57,550 bases of DNA, taken from the NCBI GenBank assembly GCA_001584585.1, contig LSYV01000032.1, positions 280,405-337,954 on the forward strand, given 5' to 3'. The first letter of the stretch is position 1. Every line of letters begins with the position of its first letter. The translations under genes were made by a program, and so were the position numbers. The DNA is from Gonium pectorale. Taxonomy: Eukaryota > Chlorophyta > Chlorophyceae > Chlamydomonadales > Volvocaceae. The notes under the pieces are model-generated. The model had not been told where the DNA came from. It did not search any database and saw nothing but the letters and a program-made list of their open reading frames with translations. This document shows, piece after piece, positions 12,701-23,050 of this stretch.

Positions 12701-15700
12701 TACAATGACATGTGTATAATGACATGGCCATTTGCGCAACCCGGCACCCTTCGGGTGCCAGTGTCGTTGGTGTTTCTGCCGCATGTACATACCTTGTATG
12801 GACGGATGCACCAACTACTTAGCTTACTTTGCATGCTGGCCCTTGATGTATGTCTTACGTACTCGGCCGCATGCATCACATGTATGCACCTGCTGTTGCC
12901 ACGCCTATGCTCCGTCCTGCCCCTGCCCGCCCTGCAGTCCTCACCTCATGCCCGAGTATTACCAATACTACCACGAGGGCAACCTGAGGATGCTGAAGTT
13001 CGTCTTTCAAATGAAGCAAGTGATGATGCATAGGATGTGGGATCCACACCAAACAGAAATGCTGTTCGTTACTCCATCACTGCCTTGCACGACTCATTGC
13101 GTGCGCGCATACATGAAGCAAGGCATGCAGAGTGCTGGCTGCTGCGTGTGCACATGTACATATATATATATAATATATATGTATATATATTGCGTTACAT
13201 GCCAGATAGATAGCGGTACACTAGCTACTGCATTCAGCGTGCCACCGAAGGCCACATCAAGTAAGTCTGCTCCAGTATTTTATTTGCGGCTCGGTTGATG
13301 TAAAGCACACGCCTCCACCGCTACTGGTTGTCGGCATGCCCGCCCGCAGAGGCCGAAATGGAGCGGTCTGGATTAACGAGGTGAGCGCTTGATCAGTATG
13401 AGATGCCCGCGGGACTAGTCACTTAGCCTATCTGTAGTACTGCGTATGCAATGTAGGCTATCTAGGCGTGTTGTATGTGGGCACCGCATTCGCACTCATT
13501 CACCTCCGAATTGGTTTGGACCTATGTACTTGCTGCTCCTTCCCTTACTTGCTTGGCTGCACGCACTTCATTCTATCTTTGCCGTACGTCTACAATGTAT
13601 TTATCATCAGGCCTACATTAGCTGGCACGTCGCCGTCGACCCCCTTGCCAACATCAAGAACGCATGGAAGCTCGCTTACCAGCTGGGTAATGACGTGTTC
13701 GAGGCGGTGAACAGTGTCGGTGGCACGGCAGCCGGTGGATTTCACGAGTACGTCGTTGAGCCTCTCAACGACGCTCTGAATACGATCTTCGGCCGCCACC
13801 GCCGCCGTCAAATGCTGGACCTGAGCTGGCTCCCGAGCACGGGCATCACAATCTATCAGGAGACGTACTGGTTTGTGCGTTCCAGCAGTCCGTTCTACCT
13901 CGTGGTGAGTCCATACATACATTACGAGGGGATGGGCGGCGCAATATCAATCTGTCTACTTTGCATTGTGGAACTTATGAATGGACCGAATGGGCGGGGA
14001 GTACCTGTCGCACGCTTGGGTCATCGATTATTGGGCATTGGGCATGCATGGGGCATGCGTGCACAGCACCTATCTTGGCTCACAGGTTCAGGCGTATGGA
14101 TAGATTGTGTACGATATGGTCGGGGGATGTGTGCTTTGTCGCCTCTGCTGCTTGCCCCGCCCTAGCGAGGCTCGGCGAGCTACCCTGGCGACTCTGCTCG
14201 CTAGCAAGCAATAATAAGGAATGCAGCGGGTAGCATATCGCGAGCAGATAGCTAGCTAGTATCTATCCCACTCTTGCGTGCGTGCTATTGCATATCAACG
14301 CACGTAACGGTAGGTCTATCTTGAAGCGAGTACCTACTGTCGCCATTGGTTCTGCGTAGCGAACCGTAAATCTACCTTCTGCCCTCGCTTTCGTACCTTA
14401 AATAGGGAGGCCCAGAGACCCTCAAGGCGTTCGACGGTGAGCCCGCCGCCATCCAGCATGCAACAAGCCCCTGATGAACAACGTTCGTGTGTGGACATGT
14501 ATATATAAGGATGGACTCACCTAAGGGTGGACAAATAAAAATGTTATATATATGCTCGCTTCATCCACGGAGCGCGCAGTCGTGTGCGTTCCTTCTTATG
14601 TTGCACTTGGTCCTGGATGGTGAGGCCCGCTGCACCCCTATCTTTGGGACGTGCAAGGAGAGCACATGTTTCATGTTTCCCGGTGCAGTGTGTGCCTAAC
14701 GCCGTTGCATCCCTGGCTGGATGGGCCCGTAAGAAGCTTGCAACGCCGCTGTACGACTCACCCCACCTGACGACTCATCGCTATGTATTTCATGTGTCCT
14801 ACCTAACTTAATTCGCATACATCGCACGCAGTCACCAATGACTACACGATACTGACCGTCGCGGAGGGAGTCATGGGCTCCTGGATGGTGCGTCTCGTGT
14901 ATGTGTCAACCGGGCACCGGGTGAATGACATCTCGGCATGGGATCGCTTGCCGCAGCAGCAACAATAATCATGAACTAGCTACGCACGCACATGCCTGCT
15001 GCCGCCTGGCTCGCTGTACCACGTCTATCTCTGTGTAGTGCCCACCATGCACTATGTGCCGTCGTCGTATGTCGTGTGTATGTCTTACTTGGAGCTTTCA
15101 GCGCACATATCACCAATGCGCCAGCCACGTTGTTGAGTCGCTTCCGATCCGATAGCATATGTATTGCTTTCCTACCTTGCGCTTGAAGGAATGACTGCAT
15201 CCATGTCCTGGCTGGACCGAACTCCGGGATGCAGCCGTGCGTACGTCGACCCTGCCGCCCACCCGCTGCTGCCCGCCACGTGCCCTCGCCCGCCGCCGTA
15301 TATCCACACACACGCACACACAGGAGACTGCGTGGTGTGGCAAAGTCACCAACCCAGACTCCAAGGGGCAGCAACTCCGCTTCTTTGGACAACCAATGAC
15401 AGGCTTCAACGTACGGATGTATCCGAAAGAGGATTATGGAGATGACCGGAGCTTGATCTCGGCCAAGTAAGTGGAAGCCTCGGGTCCTTCGGTCGTCGGC
15501 CATCTGGTCGTTCGGTGTCGTGCGTGTACTGCAGGCGGGCGGGCGGGCGCCAACTGGATGCCGGGTCAATGTTGACCATGCCAGGCGTCCGTAGTTGAGG
15601 TCCTTCACCCGCTGGGCGGGGCTATCTAGTTTCAGCATGCATGCATGCATGCATGCATAATAACAATTTATTACTTACATACATACATATGCCGACCGGC

Positions 15701-17112
15701 CGGATATCTATCTGCACCGTCGACTAGACAGTCAGTCTGCATCTATCCCGCCTTTCGTGCCGTGTGTGTACGTGTGTGCGATTACGAACGCAACACCAGG
15801 TTCCGTTGCCAGGACAACTCAGAGACTGGGGTGCTCGAGAACGCAAGCAGCAATGACTACAGCACCTCGTCTGGCTGGCAGAGCCTCAAGAGCTGCGACA
15901 CGGGGGCTTACTTGGTCGCCGCAAGGGCCAGGGTGGAGGCCTACCAGGGGTCAACTGGAGATGACACGGGCATGAACGCGATAGGTGCGTGCGTGTGCCA
16001 TGCACCTAGATATATAGCGGAACGAAGGCTACGCGCATTTGTCGGCAGTCGTGTCGTACAGATAATAAATACGAGTGGATATACAGTAGCTAGTGTCGTA
16101 ACCAACGATTACTGCCAGCCGAGGCACCCTCGACTCTCTGGGCGCTGGTTGGACGCTTCACCACACCGATACATGCATGTATATATTTCGTGCATGGTAC
16201 GCCTAGACTATCTAGCTAAACAGCAAGCCCTACTAATCATCATTGACCTATGTATAAACCATTCTTGCTGTATGTATGTCCACGGCAATCAAGGAGCATA
16301 TATATGCCGACGAACGGCTTGTGCCCTGCATCCTATCTAACTGTTATACCGGCCGCCGCAGAGTTCCGCTGCTCATCAGGAAAGGGCAGCGGAAGCAACT
16401 ACCTGTCGGTGCACAGCGGGTAAGTCACTGCTACGGTAACGCGCGGCATGGGAAACAATCGCCGGTATGGGGAGGCCATTAATGCGCGTCTCCGGTTCTA
16501 CACATTGCTACCCTCCCCTGCAACCACCTTCAACTGCATGCCCGATAGATGCGCCCCCGATGACTCGCTCCCTCCCCACGACTCCCGGCCCCTGATGACT
16601 CCCTGTCCGTCCCCAACTCGCTCCCGTTCGACTCCCGACTGCCAACTATCCCACACCAAGCAAACAAAGCAAGACGCCAGTCGCCACGGATAGCGAAACA
16701 TGTGCAAACGTTGACACGTTTTGCTGTCGTGCGTATCGTACAGCAGCATATATGTGTTGGGGCGCAGCTCCATCGCTTGTTTGCGCGAACAAAGGAACAC
16801 CTCCACTGCTGCCTTGTAGCCACTGCTACTTAGCTTGCTAGACGACGGACTAAAACCCTGCTGCCTGCTGCATGCACGTAAGTATGCTGTCCCCATCCAT
16901 CCATCTAATCCATCTAATCCAGGTATTGGGGTGACTGGACCGCTTGGCAGACCTGCCCCAGCAAGACGTACATCTGCGGGGTGCAGATGAGGGATGATCG
17001 CGGGTGGGACGACACATTGCTATTCAACGGCAAGTCCTGGCTCAACGACGTCGTTGGCGCCACAGGTCAGTCGATCTTTGTCCGCAGCAGGGCAGCCGTG
17101 CTGCATGCGTAG
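742..17112 (+). CDS. EF-hand, single-pass membrane protein with C-terminal VMO-I domain (33 exons)
   Basis: Probable cell-surface protein of about 1168 residues: a short cytosolic head with one EF-hand (loop residues 47-58), a transmembrane helix (about 76-101), a long ectodomain with NxT/S sites and Cys pairs, and a VMO-I beta-prism domain (about 1025-1153). Exons: 742-829, 1446-1490, 1752-1792, 2044-2196, 2839-3056, 3479-3551, 4064-4172, 4647-4751, 5255-5292, 5442-5519, 5856-6154, 7659-7785, 8168-8340, 8605-8662, 9022-9085, 9460-9654, 10419-10576, 11100-11185, 11561-11595, 11827-11879, 12120-12248, 12451-12483, 12559-12614, 12938-13019, 13238-13260, 13350-13380, 13611-13904, 14406-14436, 14832-14887, 15324-15466, 15800-15984, 16362-16419, 16923-17112. 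All phases agree. Less sure points are the first exon (an ATG at 613 is possible), the donor at 11595 (versus 11600) and the 3' end: a GT at 17066 could lead to a further small exon. Confidence 0.75.
1446..2196 (+). other. Exons 2-4: EF-hand and transmembrane anchor
   Basis: Joined exons give ...MDKILEEL-DHNNDGVINAQE-LVGML. The 12-residue loop has D, N, D, V, N and E at Ca-ligand positions 1, 3, 5, 7, 9 and 12, with Gly at 6 and Ile at 8, so it is a canonical EF-hand. It is followed by a basic stretch (ARGRRERR) and a hydrophobic helix (FAIIALTIFSLCTIGAVVGL). The basic residues before the helix put the EF-hand in the cytosol by the positive-inside rule. The EF loop is split across exons: exon 2 ends with GC instead of GT (junction 1490/1491, AAG|GCGAGT), and exon 4 also ends at a GC donor (2196/2197, CAG|GCGAGC). 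Both introns only work in phase with these GC donors. Confidence 0.75.
9655..10418 (+). other. Long intron without other gene
   Basis: This and the 1.5-kb intron at 6155-7658 are the largest in the gene. Both lack any open frame with coding character, transposon termini or RNA gene that I can see. They are rich in CGTACG, GCATGC and TAGCTAGC words, like the other introns of this gene. Confidence 0.5.
13159..13190. repeat. (AT)n-rich microsatellite in intron
   Basis: A run of alternating A/T interrupted only by AA and a G. It lies in the intron between exons 24 and 25 of the VMO-I gene. Confidence 0.9.
15635..15658. repeat. (GCAT)6 palindromic microsatellite
   Basis: Six uninterrupted GCAT units form a fully self-complementary stretch in the intron before the VMO-I exons. 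Confidence 0.9.
15800..17065 (+). other. Exons 31-33: VMO-I domain
   Basis: The spliced product contains two clear VMO-I repeat units: GWQSLKSCDTGAYLVAARAR then YQGSTGDDTGMNAIEFRC, and YWGDWTAWQTCPSKTYICGV then DRGWDDTLLFNG. The pattern W..W..C..G....G, DDT..N and F.C is that of vitelline membrane outer layer protein I, a three-sheet beta-prism. An earlier FRCQDNSETG at the start of exon 31 looks like the end of the first unit. The usual closing F-x-C after the third DDT unit is not found. The frame ends instead with a short Gln/Ser/Arg-containing tail at the stop at 17110-17112, so either a last small exon was missed or the domain end has diverged. Confidence 0.75.
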
Positions 17113-20100
17113 GGAGCAGGCAGGCAGGGCGCGCGGGGTTTGCGCATCGATCGCAGCGGACGACAGGAACATGGCAGATTTGGGAAGAGGGGAGCGAGGG
17201 GCTGCTGCGCGGCACACACGTATAGGGTACCTGCTGGTAGGCTTAGCTATCTACCTAGGCGGGCGAGCGAGGGCTAGCTGTCGCTGTACCGTATGATACC
17301 ACGCACCCCGCCCGCCGCCGGCTGTCTGTCCCCGTAATCCAAATCGATTAGTTAGTTTTTGATGACCCCTCATCAGCAGGCTAATAAAACGTAGCTAGCC
17401 GCGCTCCCTCCTTCAGTTTATTCACCTATCCGGCCCTAACGCTCCCGCACCCGCGATCCTCTTCATCGCTCATGTGCCAGGCATGCGCATCGTCTGTTGC
17501 GCATTCAACGACGTCTGAGCAGCCGTCGGGCCGCCGCTGTCTGAGTGCCATCCTCTGACACGGGGTGGGTTGCCGCTTCGTCAGTTCATTCATTTGCTGT
17601 AGATCGCCGCCCATGTGCCCATGGCCGTTTCGTTCACGCCTAGCATACATATCTGTGTATCGTACGTACGCTCCCATAGCCCCCTGTCTATCTGGGGCCA
17701 CCAGTGCATATATGTATGTATATCGGCATACATGCCGTGATGAAGAGAGCATGCATCGTGCGGCATTGGGTGCGTGCGTGCACGGCTGCCCGTGCGTGCG
17801 TGCGTGGATTATTGATGGTCTTCATGTGCTCGCTTGCCACGCAATTGCTTACTGCATGAAATGACATCAGCAGGCGAGCAGCAGTAGCTAGCCGCCGTGT
17901 AAGTACATTTGTATGTATAGTTGTAAGACCGCATGCGGGCGACTTGGACGGTTCGTTCGTAGTCCAATTGCTATTCTGCGTGCCGCCAGTGATGCACACA
18001 CAAATACACATACCCTACTTGCTCCATCCATAGTTGGCCCTGAAAAAAAACCTCCTACTTCGCATCTGCCCTACGTGTCCGTACGACCATGCAGGCATAC
18101 ATGTGCATACTTGGTTGGAGCTTCGCTTGGGCCGGAGGTTGTAGTTGGATGTCGTGCGTGCGTCGTCTTCGCACCGTCGTCCATGATCGCCCTACCTTCG
18201 TGTCGTGTGTTGTGAACGAAGGGATACATGCCGGATGAGACCTTGCGCATCGTCATACTAATCCTCCTGAAACACGGTGCACTTCTTGCCACTTGATTGG
18301 GGCTACGATACTGTGCGTGTGTGCATGGATTGAACCAAGGTAAGCTCGTGCGGCATGCACGTACGTACGTAAGTGCGGCCGATCGAATGGAGCCTTACTT
18401 AGGATCACGCGAGTGTGTTGATTGAGCCTTGTGCGCACACATTGATCATCAGGGGACATACATCACCTGCTGCCGGTGTACACCTGTTCTTCGCGAGCAA
18501 GGTCTTTAGTTGCTCCATCTATCTGCAGCTGTGGAATGTATGCTTACGTGTCATTCATTATCGGGTCGACAGGTAGATTGTTCGGTGATATTGCGAAGGC
18601 TTCTTACCAGTACGTATTACCCATCGCATCATCAGGTCATACACTGATGTTGGGTGCGTGGCCCTCCTCTTTTGAACCGCGTGCGCGCCCCGCATGGCAT
18701 GGCGGGATTATTGGTACCAAATCTATCGGCCCATCGGACAGCCAGCAGTTGGTAATACGGCAAGGTGTCCGGCGGGTGGTGCTTCTCACTGCCAGTTGGG
18801 GACGGACCCCCTGTGTACGTTCCTTTCGTGTTTTCTTCCAACCCCTTCTTTAGGCGAACTCGCTCCATCCTATGTGAATGGGCGGGGTGAATCCTGAGCA
18901 AAAGCTACCACCGGTTATCATGGTCTTCACGCTGTGTTAGTGGCTCGTGCGTGCATTCATGCCGCCTTGCTTGCTTCGATTCCTTGCTTGCTGCACCGAC
19001 CCACAACGTTGCCGCCGCATCTTCCGCACCTACCACATACGTACTACACTTACATCTTACCAGTCATCGGTCTGGCAGTAAAAGCTTCATCAGCCGACGG
19101 ATATATTGCCATGTGCGTGTATGCACTCATGGTCTCTATGTGTGTTAATCGTTTATTAAGGCTATTGAGCGGAATTAGGGGGCGTTTCTTGTGTGTCCTT
19201 ACCTCGGCGCACTCATGTTGTTAGTTGAGCCCGCCATACATAGCCATAAGCTGCATGCGTGTAATGAAGCAGAAATTTCAAGTTCAATGCCCATTTATGC
19301 CGTGGCTGGGCAGGCCTTTGCAATCTTACTTTGCATCCGACATGCTGGCTGGCAAAGCGACCCGTGGGTCGATCGCTCATCATGCCTCTTTTTCACCGCA
19401 CAGCCAACACGCCTGTGCAAGGAGCTGGCGGCAAACAACAGCTGGCCGCAAAATCCGTCGATCGGGTGAATGAAGCAGGAATGTATGGTCCGCGCGCAGC
19501 AGCATATATGTATACGTTCGCAACACGTAACTTATCCGGAGTACTGATGAGCCATATATACTTCGCGTTCACTGCAACCTAGGAAAGTCATCAGTTGGAC
19601 GTTGGTCTTAGTCATTATCTGAAACAGACAAGCATATATACTCATGGCTGGGCGGAGTAACGCAGCACGCATCTTGGATTGCGGCCATGCTGTGCGATGG
19701 CACCCTTGCGAGTGCGTGCTTTACATAAATCCATGGTCGGTCCAAACGACCTCACAGTTATTGGAACAAGCTTACATGCTGCTGGCAAGGATACTCAACC
19801 GTCAACCCTCACCTCCCATCAGCTGACGGCTGCTGGTGGCTGGCTGGGGTGGGGCTACCGTCGCCCATGCATCCAACAGCGGGCTACGCTGCTGCATCTG
19901 CTGGATGGGATGTGCGTGCTCGACCTAATCAAAACCGTACACAGCAGCATAGCAACCAGGCTGCACCTGCGCCTTCGTTGGCGTGGCCGATTCGCTCGGT
20001 GCGTGCTGGCTGGGCAGTATCGGTCAAGAAGGGGGCCGCCGGCCCGGCCGGGTGGACGGGTGGACGGGTGCTGCGTGAGTGCCGCTGCCGGGCGACATTA

Positions 20101-20581
20101 CCGGTACCATGTGTAGTGGTCAGCCGTGTCACTTATTACCACCGTTCCCTGCCCGCCTGCCTGCTGCCACGCACGGCTGCAAGGCGGACGCTCGTGCGCT
20201 GAACGAATGCATGCACTGCGCTGGCTGCTGGCTGGCGCGCGGCGGCGCCCTGCCTTCGGCGCGCGGTACCACCCCTGCCTTCCCACGTATGCGCCTGCGC
20301 ATACGCGGTCGTGCCTAATCAGTGTAATGGGCGTGCGTATGTAACTGTGCAATTCGTCCCACAGGTGCGCCATCCAGCAAGTAGTAGTGGTGTCCGCGGC
20401 GGCGGCAGCAAAGTTGTCATACCACACGGGTGGTCGCACCACACCGTGGCCGACAGCCTACTAGCTAGGGGCACCTCAACCCCGACGCGGCAGTCAGCGT
20501 GTCGTACAGCTACGCACCAGGAGTCCCAACAGCCGCTCCTAGCGCTACGGGATACCGATCCTGCCATCTCGAGCATTACCT
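17113..20581. other. Gene-poor stretch; possible 3' UTR or unlocated 3' exons of the VMO-I gene
   Basis: No convincing coding exon was found. A TGTAA polyadenylation-like signal at 17898-17902 could end the VMO-I transcript. Phase-compatible candidate last exons exist at about 17417 (six codons then stop), 18854 and 20367, but none restores the closing Cys of the VMO-I fold. The longer open frames here have no coding character. A short perfect inverted repeat (CGTATGCG / CGCATACG) sits near 20286-20305. Confidence 0.5.
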
Positions 20582-21319
20582 TTGCCGGTTGGAAGAATGG
20601 GGATGGCGATCCTACCAGGGGCCCGTGCCGTGGCCCAGGCTGCCGGCCAACGCACTAACGCCCTTGCCGCGACCCTCGGTCCGGCAGGCTTGGCGAACAT
20701 CCCCGACATCTGGGACTACAGCTCCCCCAGTGCCCGCGGCGCTGCCCTCCTCAACCTGGGCTGCCCTGCGGAGCTCGCTGCTGTCTTTCCCGACCGTCCG
20801 AGTCACACCTCGATGGCAGGGCCCGCGCCCACGGCCGCGGCTCTAGATCTACTGCTGGATCACCTTGATGCCAGTCGCTCGGTCTCCATCCTAGACCCTT
20901 GCGCTGGCGATGGTGCCCTGGCAAGCCTGCTCCGCGAACGCGGCTACCAGGTGTGCGCCAACGAGGTTGCGCAGAGCCAGCCTTCGGCTTGGCCGCGCCT
21001 TGATCCACTGCAACCGGGGACCTACCGCCGCCTCGCCGCCGACGGCGAGTGCTGGCACGTCATCTCATCACCGCATTCTGATATTCTCCCGTTCTGGCTA
21101 CCGCTGGTCATCGCTCTGGTGCCGGTGGTTGCTTGTTTCGTACCACGCGAGCTAATCGTGGCCCCGCCAAAAGCGTGGGTCGCCCTGCTGAACCAGCTCG
21201 CGGACGCGGAGCGCCTGGTCGTGATCACGGGCGCACCGGTTGGGTCTACCGGCAACAAGTCAGGCGCCTGCTGGCTGGTCGTGTTCCGGGACAGCGCCCA
21301 GCCTTGCTATCTTAACTAG
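20582..21319 (+). pseudogene. DIRS-type retrotransposon methyltransferase fragment, copy 1
   Basis: The frame holds a Rossmann-fold methyltransferase. SAM-binding motif I is SILDPCAGDGALASLL. An HVISSPHSDILPFWLP segment stands where the NPPF/DPPY catalytic motif of N6-adenine methyltransferases is expected. The C-terminal strand VVITGAPVGSTGNKSGACWL follows, with a stop at 21317-21319. DIRS retrotransposons are known to carry such a Dam-like domain next to reverse transcriptase and a tyrosine recombinase. None of those partners is visible here, so this is a fragment. From 20621 to 20943 it matches copy 2 (minus strand) with only about one mismatch. The codons before 20621 do not match copy 2, so 20621 is a breakpoint and the apparent ATG is probably not native. 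Confidence 0.7.
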
Positions 21320-21536
21320 GATTTTTAAATCGGCCTGCTTATGGGCCGTTTTTCCTAATTCGGGACACGGGGGAATTACGCGGGTTTTGAAATAGAAGGC
21401 AGCCCAGGGGCAGGGGAAATGCGCGGATCCCTAGTAAATTGCCCTGGGATACGTGCCCCATGAACATACCAGGCCCTTCAGCCGGGTTGGAATTACGCAG
21501 GCTCCTAATTCCCTCTCAAGGAAGATAGCAAGGCTG
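21299..21536. repeat. 15-bp inverted repeat at the end of the methyltransferase frame
   Basis: CAGCCTTGCTATCTT at 21299-21313 is exactly complementary to AAGATAGCAAGGCTG at 21522-21536. The left arm overlaps the last codons of the methyltransferase. The spacer contains a GC stem followed by T5 (CGGCC...GGGCCGTTTTT, about 21332-21355) and two GGAATTACGC words (21372 and 21489). DIRS elements use complex inverted and circular-junction repeats instead of LTRs, so this may be such an end. That is an inference. Confidence 0.5.
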
Positions 21537-21792
21537 ACAGCGCCCTTAGGGCCGAGCTAGTCCGCGGAGTGGGGAAGGGAAGGGCGGGACACTGGGTGCA
21601 TGTCTAGGGGCAACGGGCCTCCCATCTGGGGGGGCATTCTGGGCTGCGCACGGGTGGGAGCAGGTGGCTAAACATGGGGGTCCGGACAAGAACCGGTGCC
21701 ACTGGGCTGCGCGAGGGAACAGGGCTGTGGCCTTTGAGTGCGGTATGTGAAGCGCTCAGGGATAGGTCGCACGCATGGTATGTTCGAAGCAA

Positions 21793-22134
21793 GCAGACTC
21801 ATTGGCTGGCTTGCGGCACACCACCACTCATGAGTGTGCAGTTTCGGCTGCTGGAGGCAGACCCTGGTGCTTTGAGGCATCTTGCATGGTGCTTGCAGGC
21901 GCGCGCTGCAGTTGTGGCGGCGCTGAGCGGGGATCATGGGGTGTGGCGCAAAACACGGGGTGCGTGTGCGCTAGGCACGCGCCACGGGACTGTGCTGTGG
22001 GAATCGGGGTGTGGCGCAAAACACGGGGTGTGCGCTAGGCACGCGCCACGGGACTGCGCTATGGGTCTATGGGGTGCGGCGCTAAAGGAAAACAAAGGAG
22101 TACCACTAGAGTATGCGCCGCGGGACTGGCAGGC
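21793..22134. repeat. 342-bp duplicated segment, left copy (abuts N gap)
   Basis: This is identical to 22155-22496 except for two adjacent bases near the right end (AAAGGAGTACC versus AAAGGGATACC). Internally it contains an imperfect tandem of about 65-75 bp (GTGGCGCAAAACACGGGGTG ... CTAGGCACGCGCCACGGGACTG) repeated about 2.5 times between roughly 21937 and 22085. The segment is open in one plus frame, but I do not recognise the product. It may be part of the DIRS-like element next to it. Confidence 0.85.
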
Positions 22135-22154
22135 NNNNNNNNNNNNNNNNNNNN
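22135..22154. other. 20-N assembly gap
   Basis: Twenty unresolved bases. Both sides carry the same 342-bp sequence right up to the gap, which is what unmerged overlapping contig ends, or a collapsed tandem array, look like. Confidence 0.95.
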
Positions 22155-22496
22155 GCAGACTCATTGGCTGGCTTGCGGCACACCACCACTCATGAGTGTG
22201 CAGTTTCGGCTGCTGGAGGCAGACCCTGGTGCTTTGAGGCATCTTGCATGGTGCTTGCAGGCGCGCGCTGCAGTTGTGGCGGCGCTGAGCGGGGATCATG
22301 GGGTGTGGCGCAAAACACGGGGTGCGTGTGCGCTAGGCACGCGCCACGGGACTGTGCTGTGGGAATCGGGGTGTGGCGCAAAACACGGGGTGTGCGCTAG
22401 GCACGCGCCACGGGACTGCGCTATGGGTCTATGGGGTGCGGCGCTAAAGGAAAACAAAGGGATACCACTAGAGTATGCGCCGCGGGACTGGCAGGC
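22155..22496. repeat. 342-bp duplicated segment, right copy
   Basis: Second copy of 21793-22134, starting at the first base after the gap. See the left copy for internal tandem structure. Confidence 0.85.
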
Positions 22497-23050
22497 TAAC
22501 TGCCGTTGTTTGAAGCATTGCTAGTGAATCGTACCAGTCTGATGGTATGAGGGTTCTCGGTTCTTTGTGAGCGCTGAGTCGTGTGTGATGTAGGCCGTTG
22601 TGGCAATTCTTGGTTGGCCGTTGTGTGTGCCGTCTTTGTCGGCTGCTTTCATCGCCGAGGGGGGAGTTGCGTGCTGCCGGTCACACTTCCGTGCCTGCAC
22701 TGTGTTGTGACAGCTGTCAAGACACATGGATGTCGCCACCACAACGTCGCCGTTGACAGGAGCATGTAGCTTATGTTGTCTTAGCTGTGTTGCCTGAGAG
22801 GCGTTGTAGCGGGAGGCATGCTTGCAAGCATATTGGCAGTCGCCGTATCACGTGGTACGGCAGATTCTTGTTGGAAGAGATAGCCGGTGCGCGCTCCCAG
22901 CGTCGCTAGTCTGGAGCGCGCCAGAAGTGTTCCGTGTGTAAGTTCACGCTTGCAGTGCTAAGGGAGACGTCCCAAAGCTCAACACAGCTTCTCCAGACCA
23001 CAACTCTAACCAGCCTTAGTGCTTTCGCCAGCCTGGTCCCCAGCGCTGCA
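22497..23050. other. No gene seen
   Basis: Unique-looking sequence between the duplicated segment and the second methyltransferase fragment. No open frame with coding character, no splice pattern and no terminal repeat was recognised. Confidence 0.4.

Larger units (their letters stand above)
2839..15466 (+). other. Exons 5-30: unrecognised ectodomain
   Basis: About 26 exons encode some 910 residues with no domain I can name. Recognisable pieces are a Gln/Ala linker (exon 5), a Gly/Pro/Gln-rich low-complexity linker (exon 11, after IYEQCVQPGNTTNDRCVY), and NxT/S sites such as NETM, NNGT and NATT. Exon 27 (294 nt) encodes an Ala/Asn-rich helical stretch ending in GRHRRRQ. Several short beta-strand-like exons (for example 5255-5292 and 5442-5519) have Pro-Asp turns. 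An alternative exon at about 5187-5226 would encode a strand (MDVTIYPLR), but its phase does not fit the adopted neighbours, so it was left out. Confidence 0.5.

Noticed and set aside
21332..21355. Stem followed by T5, looks like a rho-independent terminator
   Set aside because: Bacterial terminators have no meaning in this nuclear eukaryotic context; kept only as part of the DIRS-end repeat region.
21945..22080. Could the regularly repeated 65-75 bp units be a CRISPR array?
   Set aside because: Only about 2.5 imperfect copies without constant-length unique spacers, in a eukaryotic nuclear setting; it is a simple tandem repeat.
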